Positions 25,701-40,300 of a stretch of 64,000 nt of DNA are shown one piece after another. The stretch is from contig NZ_CP109486.1 of assembly GCF_035918235.1 (NCBI RefSeq), forward strand, positions 930,001-994,000, read 5' to 3'. Source of the stretch: Streptomyces sp. NBC_01445 (lineage in GTDB: Bacteria; Actinomycetota; Actinomycetes; Streptomycetales; Streptomycetaceae). Every line of letters begins with the position of its first letter. The stretch's first letter is position 1. Made by a program: the position numbers and the translations under genes. The notes beneath the pieces were generated by a model that was given only the letters and a program-made list of their open reading frames with translations, did no database searches and had not been told where the DNA came from.

Positions 25701-25785
25701 GCGCAGCGGCGGACGCGGCGTCCAGCGCACCGGTCTTGACTCGGGTCAGGATCTCTTTCGCGTCCATGCCGTCCATGCCGTCCAT
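19798..25785 (-). CDS. Trans-AT PKS: KS-KR-ACP, KS-ACP
   Basis: 1995 residues, no AT. A short helical N-terminus ('KEILTRVKTGALDAASAAALL') looks like a docking element partnering the similar C-terminus of PKS2. First module: KS (~80-500; VDTACSSSL ~245, CHGTGT, GNVGHT), KR (~890-1060; TGGMGGIG, ADYAYAN Tyr) and ACP (LGLDSVMI ~1188). Second module: KS (~1285-1702; VDTACSSSL ~1443, EAHGTGT, SAIGHG) and ACP (LGVDSIGA ~1950) with no reduction. Output is a beta-hydroxy then a beta-keto extension, exactly the C14 hydroxyl and C16 ketone expected before the oxazole in virginiamycin M. Three in-frame ATGs (MDGMDGMDA) occur at the start; the first (25785) has GAAGGAACC upstream. PKS region between first KS and KR contains a 'PGW'-type post-KS segment of ~390 residues without a recognised DH. 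A Pro/Glu/Thr repeat linker (20082-20155) precedes the last ACP. Confidence 0.92.
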   Translation of the reverse strand: MDGMDGMDAKEILTRVKTGALDAASAAALLRAEATPAPVPAPAAGVDGATAAALLRAAAGQATPAAPAPAPAGVPEPIAVIGYSARFPGADDADTFWQRILDGDDLVTEVPAERWRIADHYDADPAAEGKSVSKWGAFVDGADRFDADFFRMTPREAELTDPQARLFLQEAWRALEHAGQRTGALAGARVGVHAGVMMNDYQDLIERESEHTRLAQVMQGNSNSLLAARIAYHLDLKGPAVTVDTACSSSLVALHQACQSLWLGEADMMLVGGVTLYLTELPHVFMSRAGMLSPSGRCRPFDASADGIVPGEGCAVVVLKPLSRAVADGDPVHGVIRAGGLNQDGRTNGITAPSAASQARLIAGTLDRFGLDPHGVDYVECHGTGTPLGDPIEITALNQVFGPAGRPPGSVPIGSVKGNVGHTSAAAGLAGLIKAMGVVRTGQVPPSLHCSAATLNPGIPFEDGPFTVATERLTLPGTGGRPRRASVSSFGFSGTNAYVVVEQPPPAGPVTAVATDLPVLVPVSGRRPGALADRAAELARWLRSPGGADAALADLAHTLSCARDHHPHRAALLVDDREQLLDSLDRLAVGGNDERRVEGPAAPAASARTADREARRARAALLRRVLDRAADEPGNRGHLRELARLYAEGHDVDFTRLCPPGRYRRISVPGYAFARDRHYVSARPAASAVPDPHAVPDAFDTHDTLDDLVLYAPGWQDAPLPADAPRPAQGPLLVHDTRGDLAAALGGTGLDEIDTVRATEPDAVTLVVRIGPDPDADAAAFAALRTVLSAFRTQRLTVLAVTADALRADAARALVQTLRQENPRLDGRALLVADDGAAAAPSVRAELAVPQAESGHLADVRGARRVRRVLRPAALPEEGFVPRPDGVYLVTGGMGGIGRALARRLAARPGTRVVVCGRTPWAELDPAARPPADGAGGIRYVRADVTAPEGAAELVAGILAHEGALHGVFHAAGVVRDAYLLRKTPADVAAVLAPKTAGAAALDEATAGLPLDVFALFSSVAAVSGNIGQADYAYANGALDALAERRAGLTAAGERHGRTVSVQWPLWDVPGMTIPEPVREVVEEHVGMVPLPAERGLRALERLLGPGGPQVVSLFHGRADAWHRHLAELHLLPGLESAAPAPAGAVDTTSPHVTPDGLVELVCRTVADTLGHDPSAIGPRTSLEALGLDSVMIRTLASKLSAQVAPVGPEMLFGLRDLTELAGHLARLTPQRAPAAVTVEPSGPSVAEPPVRAAAAVTGTPHDGPAVGPALGPASGPDDAVAIVGLAGRYPGADDPEAFWENLLVGKDTVGDLPTDRWRSAGGVRAKGHFLDRVDSFDPAFFGLSAREAAFTDPQERLFLEVAWEALEDAGLAGARLDALTAPDGEPRSVGVFAGITSADYPLLGAERWAAGHRDMPSGHFWSLPNRLSYLLDLRGPSQPVDTACSSSLVALHLAVEALRRGECAAALVGGVNLYLHPSRFRMLRQSGFLAEDGLCRSFGAGGAGFGPGEGAGAVVVKPLARALADGDTVHAVIRGTAVAHGGRTNGFTAPSPWAQARVLREALRRSGVDPATVNVIEAHGTGTELGDPVELAGLQESYGRGDAAAVPCSLGSVKSAIGHGESAAGIAALTKVLLQLRHGTVAPTWHADPVNPGLGLAGTRFSLQYEAAPWPRLRDASGRELPRRAGVSSFGAGGVNAHVVVEEHLPRPVADESAPQPAGRELVVLSAPTPAHLAATAARLSQWLPGAGAPLADVARTLRSGRAVHEHRLAVVADSAAQLAAELARFAADGTASGALRTGTAGTARAQAPETDDLVAALWRADRPEQIADLWVTGWEVDWTALDPGPGRIVSVPPSAFIRGRYWLAEDEDDDETADAGTPAETPAETPIQAPAETPLQALAEVPAEASADPASGPASDPRLARIVEFVGELAAGPGAEGPVDTGRTLVELGVDSIGAMNLRFEITERFGETLPLQLLSEFTVDELVARLSDLQSQ

Positions 25786-25832
25786 CGGTTCCTTCGGTTC
25801 CTGGTGGTCGTGTCAGCTCGTGTCAGGTCGTG

Positions 25833-26618
25833 TCAGCTCGTGTCGGTGGCGGCAGTGCCGTACGCGCCGACGATGCGTTCCATCACCTCGGGCAGCCGGA
25901 ACGACGTGCGGTGCAGGGCCGCCTCGCGGGCCACCGCCTCGCCCGTCGCGGCCAGCAGCGGCACGGCCAGCTCCCGCTTGAGCAGCTCGATCGACGCACG
26001 CGGGGCGCCCGTCATCGACAGCGCCAGTTCCCGGGCCGTGCCCGGCACGTCCTGGTGCGGCACGACGCGGACCGGGGCGCCGCGCTCGCGCAACTCGGCG
26101 CCGCGGTAGTTCCGGGCGGTGAAGAGCATCTCCGTACCCAGTTCGCGCCCGAAGCGGCTCGGGAACAGGTAGCTGGCGCCCATGCCGGGCGTGAAGCCGT
26201 ACTTCATGAAGTTGCCCGCGTACATGGAGCGTTCGCTGAAGACCGCGAAGTCGGCGTAGAGGGCGAGCACGAGCCCGCCGCCGATGGCGTGGCCCTGCAC
26301 CGAGGCGATCACGGGCAGCGGGCACCGGGCGAAGACCCGGAAGAAGTCGTCGGTGTCGAAACTCCCGTTCCCCCGGGCGAAGTTGACCAGCTCGCGCTGG
26401 GTGCCGCCCGCGCAGAACAGCTCGGGCCTGCCCTCGACGACGACGGCCCGGGTGCGCGGGTCGGCGGCGGCCTGCTCGATCGAGTCGACGAGGCCCGAGG
26501 TCAGGCCGGCCGAGAACGTGTTGCGGCCGCCCGGGTCGTCCATGGTGACGACGGCGACAGGCCCCTCCCAGGACAGCCGGACGACGGACAGAGCGGCATC
26601 GACGGTCGGTGCGCTCAT
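25833..26618 (-). CDS. Enoyl-CoA hydratase-like decarboxylase ECH2 of beta-branching cassette
   Basis: 261 residues, crotonase fold. Oxyanion-hole motifs 'ELFCAGGTQRELV' and 'VQGHAIGGGLVLALYADFA', then 'GNFMKYGFTPGMGASYLF', the pattern typical of the decarboxylating ECH2 (PksI/CurF-ECH2 type) in HMG-synthase cassettes. It decarboxylates the 3-methylglutaconyl-ACP made by ECH1, leaving a beta-methyl branch. The ATG (26618) overlaps the ECH1 stop (ATGA). It is followed after ~47 bp by PKS3. The 47-bp gap holds short direct repeats of 'gtcagctcgtgtcagg' type (25812-25842). Together with ECH1 it gives the C12 methyl of the streptogramin A diene. Confidence 0.88.
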   Translation of the reverse strand: MSAPTVDAALSVVRLSWEGPVAVVTMDDPGGRNTFSAGLTSGLVDSIEQAAADPRTRAVVVEGRPELFCAGGTQRELVNFARGNGSFDTDDFFRVFARCPLPVIASVQGHAIGGGLVLALYADFAVFSERSMYAGNFMKYGFTPGMGASYLFPSRFGRELGTEMLFTARNYRGAELRERGAPVRVVPHQDVPGTARELALSMTGAPRASIELLKRELAVPLLAATGEAVAREAALHRTSFRLPEVMERIVGAYGTAATDTS

Positions 26619-27349
26619 GCGGCACGCTCCCCGATCAGGCGGTGCACGGCGGGGTCGGTGAGCCGGTCCAGGAAGGCACGTCCCGCATCAAGGCCGAGCC
26701 GCTCGTCGCGGGGGAAGAGCCGGGCCCGGTACTCCTTGAGCGCCCCGGCGGTGGGCCGGTCGACCCGGCTGAGTTCCACCAGGGCGCGCCGCAGGGCCTG
26801 TTCGGCGTCGTCGGCGGCCGTGTCGGCGAGGCCGGCCGCGACCGCGCCGGCGGCGTCCAGGGCCTCGGCGAGCAGGGTGGCCGAGAACGCCCGCTGCTCA
26901 CCGGTCCTGCGCGCCACGAACGGCAGCGCCATGGCGGGCACCAGACCGACGAGGGCCTCGGTGAGGCGGAAGCGGGCCCGCGGACCGGCGATCACCAGGT
27001 CGCAGGCGGCCGCGAGCCCGACGCCGCCCGCGGTGGCGTGGCCGTCGACCAGGGCGACGGTGACGACGGGGGTGCGGGTGAGACGGTCGAGGAGTTTCCA
27101 GTACGGGAGTTCGTCCGCTCCCGGTTCCGGCACCTCGGCGGGCACCCCGTCCGACAGGTCGGTGCCGGCGCAGAAGTCCTCGCCCCGCGCGGACAGGACC
27201 AGGACCCGGCAGTGCGGATCGGCCTCGGCGCTGTCGAGCGCCGCGTGCAGGCCGTCGAGGAGCTCCGGCGTGACGGCGTTGCGCAGTTCGGGCCGGTCGA
27301 GGCGGGCGCGGAGCACTCCGCGGGCCGCGGTCAGGGTGACGGCGGTCAT
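26615..27349 (-). CDS. Enoyl-CoA hydratase-like dehydratase ECH1 of beta-branching cassette
   Basis: 244 residues, crotonase fold. Motifs 'GEDFCAGTDLSDG' and 'VDGHATAGGVGLAAACDLV' form the oxyanion hole. It lacks the YGFTPGMGA signature of ECH2 and resembles the PksH-type dehydratase that removes water from HMG-ACP. ATG 27349 was chosen: it overlaps the HMG synthase stop in a TGATG arrangement and gives MTAVTLTAARG; an ATG 21 nt earlier would overlap the upstream gene further. It works between HMG synthase and ECH2 on the tandem ACPs at the end of PKS2. Assignment as first enzyme of the pair follows from order and motif. Confidence 0.85.
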   Translation of the reverse strand: MTAVTLTAARGVLRARLDRPELRNAVTPELLDGLHAALDSAEADPHCRVLVLSARGEDFCAGTDLSDGVPAEVPEPGADELPYWKLLDRLTRTPVVTVALVDGHATAGGVGLAAACDLVIAGPRARFRLTEALVGLVPAMALPFVARRTGEQRAFSATLLAEALDAAGAVAAGLADTAADDAEQALRRALVELSRVDRPTAGALKEYRARLFPRDERLGLDAGRAFLDRLTDPAVHRLIGERAA

Positions 27350-28596
27350 CACTGATCGCCTCCCAGCCACACGTACTCACGGTGGTAGTCCCGCACGCCC
27401 CGCAGTACGAGGCGCCGCCCGCCGTCGAAGCGCGCCTTGGTGATCTGCGGGAAGCGGTCGAGGTCGAAGGTGAAGTCCTGGGTGCCGAACTTCAACTCGG
27501 CCGTGGCCGCGAGGAGTTCGTCGTACTCGTCGGTGCTCAGCGAGTACCGCGCGTCCAGCGCCTCGCGGATGCCCATGGCGCGTACGGCGCGCTGCGACGC
27601 GGGCGTGATGACGGCGCTGTAGAACTCGGAGGCGCAGCCGGAGCCGTACGAGAAGACACCGACTCGGCGCTCGCCGTCGATGACGGCGTTGTCGATGGTG
27701 GAGGCCAGCGCGAGGAAGACCGTGCCGGCGTAGATGTTGCCGACCTGCTGCGGGTACTGGATCGCCGGGCCGAGGCGGGTCGTGAAGTCGTCCTCGACGG
27801 CCTGCGGCGACGTGCCCCGCTTCAGCTTGCGCAGTGCGGCCCGGTGCGCGCCCTTGACCATGCCGGGGAACGGCGTGTGCATGGCCAGCAGGTCGAAGGA
27901 GTCCACGAAGTCGGCGCCGTCGACCTTGCGCGCGTAGTCGGTGAAGGAGCCCTTGAGGCAGTCGATGTACGTCAGCAGCGACAGGTCCGTGTCACCGGCC
28001 TCCCGCTCCGGGTCGGGGCGGCAGGTGTCCATCACCTCATAGCTGTGGAAGCCGTTGGCACCCTGGTCGAAGGCCGCGACGACCGGATTGTCGCTGACCA
28101 GCATGGCCATGGCGCCGGCGCCCTGGCTCGGCTCGACGTAGGTGTGCGGCACAGGACGGGCCACGTCGCTGCTGATGACCAGGGCCTTGGTCCCCTCGAA
28201 GGGGCTGGCGGCGACGACGGCGGCGGCCATCTGCAGGGCGGCGGTGCCGCTGTAGCACGCCTGCTTGGTCTCGAACAGGCGGCAGCTGCGCGACAGCCCC
28301 AGGTAGTCGTGGACGTAGGTGGCGAGCGACTTGCCGAAGTCGACCCCGGACTCGGTGCCCACGATCAGCAGCTCGATGGAGTCGCGCTCCTCGGCACTGA
28401 GGGCGTCGACGATGGGCTTGGCCGCGTTGACGGCGAAGGACACGGCGTCCTCGCAGTGCAGCGCGACGCTCTTGCGCGCCATCATCAGGTTGCCGATCCG
28501 GCTGTCGTCGAGGCCACGGGCCGCGAACAGGGCCGGAACGTCGATGTAGGTCTCACCGCAGTAGGCGTTGATGGCTTCGATGCCGACCTGTTTCAT
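27349..28596 (-). CDS. HMG-CoA synthase homologue (HCS) for beta-branching
   Basis: 415 residues, thiolase fold. Begins MKQVGIEAINAYCGETYID. The catalytic Cys114 lies in 'ETKQACYSGTAALQ'; 'VLHCEDAVSFAVNAAKP'-like segments and the C-terminal 'YHREYVWL' region match PksG/VirC-type enzymes. It adds the acetyl group (held on the donor ACP at 29.9-30.2 kb) to the beta-keto chain on PKS2's tandem ACPs, giving an HMG-like intermediate. It sits 36 bp after the decarboxylating KS and is coupled to ECH1. In virginiamycin M the same chemistry installs the C12 methyl; only one such branch is expected and one HCS is present. Confidence 0.93.
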   Translation of the reverse strand: MKQVGIEAINAYCGETYIDVPALFAARGLDDSRIGNLMMARKSVALHCEDAVSFAVNAAKPIVDALSAEERDSIELLIVGTESGVDFGKSLATYVHDYLGLSRSCRLFETKQACYSGTAALQMAAAVVAASPFEGTKALVISSDVARPVPHTYVEPSQGAGAMAMLVSDNPVVAAFDQGANGFHSYEVMDTCRPDPEREAGDTDLSLLTYIDCLKGSFTDYARKVDGADFVDSFDLLAMHTPFPGMVKGAHRAALRKLKRGTSPQAVEDDFTTRLGPAIQYPQQVGNIYAGTVFLALASTIDNAVIDGERRVGVFSYGSGCASEFYSAVITPASQRAVRAMGIREALDARYSLSTDEYDELLAATAELKFGTQDFTFDLDRFPQITKARFDGGRRLVLRGVRDYHREYVWLGGDQ

Positions 28597-28632
28597 GGTC
28601 TTCTCCGTAACTACAGGAACTGCAGGGCTGCT

Positions 28633-29916
28633 TCAGGGCTGCTCGGGGCTGGACGCGGATCTGCGGATCACGACGGAGGCATTGATGCCGCCGAAGGCGA
28701 AGCTGTTGCTGAGGGCGGTGCGCAGCGGCCGTCGCTCGGCCGTGCGGCCGGCCAGTGGCAGGCCCGCGGCGGGGTGTTCGAGGTTCGGGTTGGGGTGGAC
28801 GGCCCCGGCCCGCAGCTGTGCGATCGCCGCCACGGCCTCGACGAGCCCCGCGGCGGTGAGGCAGTGGCCGGTGAGCGGCTTGGTGGAGTTCACGCGGTAC
28901 GTCGTGCGGTCGCCGAACACCTTGTGCAGCGAGGCCGCCTCGGTCTCGTCGCCGAGCACGGAGCCGGTGCCGTGGGCGTTGACGTAGTCGATCTCGTCGG
29001 GCGTGATGCCGGCCGTCGCGAGGGCCGCGCGCATGGCGGCGGCCTGCCCCTCGGCGTCGGGTTCGGTGCCGCGCCGCGCGTCGAGGCGCTGCCCGTGCCC
29101 GGTGATCTCGGCGAGCACGTCGGCGCCGCGCTCCCGGGCCGCGCCGACCGGCTCCAGGATGACGGCCGCCGCCGCCTCACCGCGGACGAATCCCTGGCGG
29201 TCGCGGTCGAACGGGCGGCACATCCGGGCGGGTTCGTCCCTGAAGCGCTCGTGGGCCATGGCGCCGGTACGGCGGAAGGACTCGGCCTCCACGGGCGACA
29301 GTTCGGCGGCCGGGGCGACGACGAGCACGCGCTCGGCCCAGCCGGCGGCGATGGTGCGGACGGCCTGCACGAGCGCGAGCGTGCCGCTGGCGGAGGCGCC
29401 GCCCAGCGTCCAGCCCTCGCCGTGGATCCCGGTCAGCTCGCTGACCGTGCCGACCACGTCCACGTCGAGGTGGGTGAGCGCGTACGAGGCGCGCAGCCGA
29501 CCGGGGCTGCGGGCATGGCCGAGGACGGTCCCGGCCTGGTGGGCCAGGGCGAGGTTGCTTCCGGCGACGATCAGGGCGGTGCCGTCGGCGAGCTGGTCCC
29601 GGGTCAGCCCGCTGTCGCGGACAGCGCGCAGCGCGACGCACGCGGCGGTGCGCGCGGGCAGCGCGGCGCGGCCCGCGACCTTGCGCAGCCGTGCCGCCGT
29701 CGCGGGATCGTGCGCCAGGTGCCGCCCGGCCCAGTCGGCGAGGGCGAACCCGTCGAGCGCGGCGACGGGCAGGCTCTCGCCGTCGTCGTCCGCCGCCGGC
29801 AGGGTCACCGCGCTGCGGCCGGCGAGCAGCGCGGCGGTGAAGCCGTCGAGGTCGTCGGCGAGCGGGGTGAGCACCGAGGCGGCCGTGACGGCCACGGCGC
29901 CGGATATGTGACTCAC
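28633..29916 (-). CDS. Decarboxylating ketosynthase of beta-branching cassette
   Basis: 427 residues, FabF-like fold. The usual active-site Cys is Ser in 'LGGASASGTLALVQAV' (about residue 173), the substitution that marks KS homologues decarboxylating malonyl-ACP to acetyl-ACP in HMG cassettes. Histidines are retained in 'YVNAHGTGS' and 'STKPLTGHCLTAAG'. It charges the donor ACP, whose gene overlaps its start (ATGA). It is distinct from the type II KS pair at the left edge by motif, location and the Cys-to-Ser change. Confidence 0.88.
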   Translation of the reverse strand: MSHISGAVAVTAASVLTPLADDLDGFTAALLAGRSAVTLPAADDDGESLPVAALDGFALADWAGRHLAHDPATAARLRKVAGRAALPARTAACVALRAVRDSGLTRDQLADGTALIVAGSNLALAHQAGTVLGHARSPGRLRASYALTHLDVDVVGTVSELTGIHGEGWTLGGASASGTLALVQAVRTIAAGWAERVLVVAPAAELSPVEAESFRRTGAMAHERFRDEPARMCRPFDRDRQGFVRGEAAAAVILEPVGAARERGADVLAEITGHGQRLDARRGTEPDAEGQAAAMRAALATAGITPDEIDYVNAHGTGSVLGDETEAASLHKVFGDRTTYRVNSTKPLTGHCLTAAGLVEAVAAIAQLRAGAVHPNPNLEHPAAGLPLAGRTAERRPLRTALSNSFAFGGINASVVIRRSASSPEQP

Positions 29917-30164
29917 GCGTGCGCGCTCGCGTGCTCGCGGAACACCGCGACCAGGGACCGCAGATCGTTGGCCTTGGTCAGCTCCGCGTTGGGCACCTTG
30001 ATGCCCAGTTCGTCCTGGGCGGCGATCACGACGTCCATGCGGTCGATGGAGTTGGCGCCGAGGTCGCGCATGCTGTGGTCGAGGGTGATCTCGATGTCGG
30101 CGACCTCGGGCAGGACGTCGACGATCTGGGCGCGGATGACGGCGAAGATCGCTTCGTCGGTCAT
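29913..30164 (-). CDS. Donor acyl carrier protein of beta-branching cassette
   Basis: 83 residues. Carrier site 'DLGANSIDRMDVV' with Ser39; GxNSxDR is the typical form of donor ACPs in HMG-synthase cassettes and differs from G(V/L/I)DS in the PKS-embedded ACPs. It holds malonyl and then acetyl for HMG synthase. The stop overlaps the KS start by ATGA; GAGG precedes the ATG at 30164. It follows PKS2 after 54 bp, in which two copies of 'ctcgggagtgcggggtg' occur (about 30184-30218). Confidence 0.9.
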   Translation of the reverse strand: MTDEAIFAVIRAQIVDVLPEVADIEITLDHSMRDLGANSIDRMDVVIAAQDELGIKVPNAELTKANDLRSLVAVFREHASAHA

Positions 30165-30218
30165 GGGGAGGTCCTTTCGGATGCTCGGGAGTGCGGGGTG
30201 CTCGGGAGTGCGGGGTGC

Positions 30219-37363
<7,145 letters not shown>

Positions 37364-37367
<4 letters not shown>

Positions 37368-40300
37368 CGATCGTCTCCGAGTCGGAACGCGCGCCGCAGC
37401 TCACGGCGGGAGGGTCGGACGGGTGCGGTGGCCGTGGCCGCGACGGGGCCCGTCGGGGAGGGGGCGAGGCGTTCGGCGAGGAGGCCCGCGATGTCGTCGA
37501 CGGTGGGCCGGGCGAACAGGTCGGCGAGCTCGATGCCGGTGTCCGGGTAGGCGTCGTCGAGCCGTGCGAAGAGCCGCCCGAGGAGCAGGGAGTTCCCGCC
37601 GATGTCGAAGAACCTCCGGTCGCTCGGGACGTCGTCGATCTCCAGCAACTCGCCCCACAGGGCGAGGACTTCGCGCCGCAGGTCCGCCGTGCTCGCGGCC
37701 GCTGCGCCGGGGCGTTCGGTGTGCCCGTGCGCCTGCGGGTCCGTCCGGGCCCCCGGCTGGGGCAGGGCGCCCTGCGCGGCCAGCCGTACGGCTTCCTTGC
37801 GGTCGACCTTGCCGTTGGGCGTCAGGGGCAGTCCCTCCGCCGCCACAAGGCGGTCGGGGAGCATCCACGGCGGCAGCGTCGACGAGGCGAAGTCGCGCAG
37901 TTCGCCGAGGCTCGGCAGACTGTCGCCGGTCCGGGGCACGGCGATCACGAGGAGCCTGGCCGAGGGGCCTTCGCCGTGTACGGCGAGGACGGCGCGGGCG
38001 AGCGCGGGGTGCGCGCCCAGCACAGCCTCGATCTCGCCCAGTTCGACCCGGTGGCCGCGGATCTTGACCTGGCTGTCGGCCCTGCCGAGGAAGAGCAGCC
38101 GCCCTTCCTCGTCGCGGCGCACCAGGTCGCCGGTGCGGAACCAGCGTCCGCCGCCGACCGCGCGGACCGGGTGACCGGTGAAGCGCTCGGCGGTCAGGTC
38201 GGGGCGCTGCCAGTAGCCGTGGGCGACACCCGCCCCGCCGATCCACAGTTCGCCCGGCTCCCCCGGTGCGGGGGGACGGTGGCCGTCGACCTCGGTGAGG
38301 ACCAGCTCCGTCGCGCCGATCGGCTCGCCCAGGTGCACCGGCCCCGTGTGCGTGACGCGCGCGATGGTGGACCAGATGGTCGCCTCGGTGGGGCCGTAGA
38401 CGTTCCAGAGGCTGCCGGTGCGTTCGACGAGGGCGGTGGCGAGGTTGCCCGGCAGGGCCTCGCCGCCGCACAGCGCGGTCAGTCCGGGCGCCCCGCTCCA
38501 GCCGCCGTCGACGAGCAGTTGCCAGCCGGCCGGGGTGGCCTGCATGGCGGTGATCCTGCGGGTGTCGAGCAGACGGGCCATGCGCCGGGCGTCGACGACG
38601 TCCGAGCGTTCGGCGACGACGACGGTGCCGCCGACGAGGAGCGGCAGGAACAGCTCCAGGACCGAGATGTCGAAGCAGACGGTGGTGACGGCGAGGAGCC
38701 TGCCGGGCGCCCGCTCGTCGATGCCGACCCTCGCCGCGATGGCGTCCAGGGTGTGGACGACGTTGCCGTGCGTGACGCCGACGCCCTTCGGCTTGCCCGT
38801 ACTGCCGGAGGTGAACATCAGGTACGCGAGGTCGGTGGGCGCGGCGGAAGTGCCCGGCGTGCCCGAGGCCGCGGCGGTGTCGGCCCGGATGTCCCGCGGG
38901 TCGACGATCCGCAGTCGCTGCGGCAGCAGCCAGGTCAGGTCCCGGTCGGCGAGGGCGACCTCGCAGCCGGCGCCCTCGACGACCATCGCGAGGCGCTCGC
39001 TCGGGTAGGAGTCGTCCAGCGGTACGTACGGGCGGCCGCTCTTGAGGATGCCGAGGAGTACGGCGGGCAGCCGCGCGGAGCGGTGCATGAGCACGGCGAC
39101 GGGCTCGCCCGGCGCGGCGGTGGCGTCGACCCGGCGCGCGACGGCGTCGGAGAGTGCGTCGAGTTCGGCGTAGGTGAGGGTCTCGTGGTGGTCCTCGACG
39201 GCGGTCGCGTCCGGGCAGCGCCGGGCGCTGGCGGCGAAGCGCGCCACGAGGGTGCCGGCGGCCGGGTCGAGCAGGTCACCGACGGCTGAGCGGGTGTTGC
39301 GCGCCAGTTCGACGGTGGTGCGGCGCAGGTCGTCGACGAAGCGGTCCACGGCGGCGCCGTCGAGGACGGCGGTGCGGTGGTTGGCGAGGACCTCGACGCC
39401 CTCGGGGGTGTCGGTGACCTCGAGGCCGAGGTCGAAGTGGCCGCGCTGGCCGCGCCGGTGCACCGGCTCCCATCCGTCGTCGGCCGCCTCGGTGCCGCGC
39501 TCCCAGTTCTGGTAGGCGAGGGTGACGGTCGGCACGCCGTCGTCGCCGTGCGCGGCGCGGCACAGCGCGGCGAACCGCGGGTAGGGCAGCGCGGCGTGCC
39601 CCAGGGCTTCGCGCACGGCCTGGCCGAGGTCCTGAAGCCAGGTGGCGAGCGGGAGTCCGGGGTCGAGGTCGACGCGCAGCGGCACGGTGTTGACGAAGCA
39701 GCCGACGGTGGCCTCGTCGTCGTCGGAGCCGCGCCCGTACGTGGGTACGGCCATCAGCATCGAGCGGTGCCCTGTGGCCCGCGCGAGGGCCACGGCGAAC
39801 GCGCCGAGCAGCGCGGTGAACCGGGGCACTCCGGCGGCGCGTGCGATGTCGCCGAGCGCGTCGGACAGGCTGCCGGGCAGACCGTACTCGCGGTGGGCAC
39901 CGGCCGCGCCGGCCCCCTCTCCGCCCCCGGGGAAGAGCACGCCCGCGGGCGTGCCGTCGGCGAGCCGCGTACTCCAGTGCTGTTCGGCGTCGGCCCACTC
40001 GGCGGCCGTGGCGGTGTCGCGTTCGCGGCGCAGTGCCCCGGCGAACGAGCCGGCCTCGGGGAGGTCGGCCGGTCCGCCGCGGGTGAGCGCCGTGTACAGG
40101 GCGGCGACGTCACGGCGCAGCAGGTCTGCCGAGCGGCCGTCCACGACGATGTGATGGGTGGTCAGCTGCAGGACGGGGCGGTCCCCGGCGACCTCCCAGA
40201 GAACGGCCCGCAGCAGGGGTTCGGACGAGGTCCGCAGCCGGCGGTCGGCCTCCTCGGTGACGGCACGCTCCAGGGAGTCCTCGTCGACGATCCGGGTGAC

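Noticed and set aside
26615-28596. Mevalonate or fatty-acid degradation genes (HMG synthase, enoyl-CoA hydratases)
   Set aside because: They sit with a donor ACP and a Cys-to-Ser KS between PKS genes, the standard beta-branching cassette.
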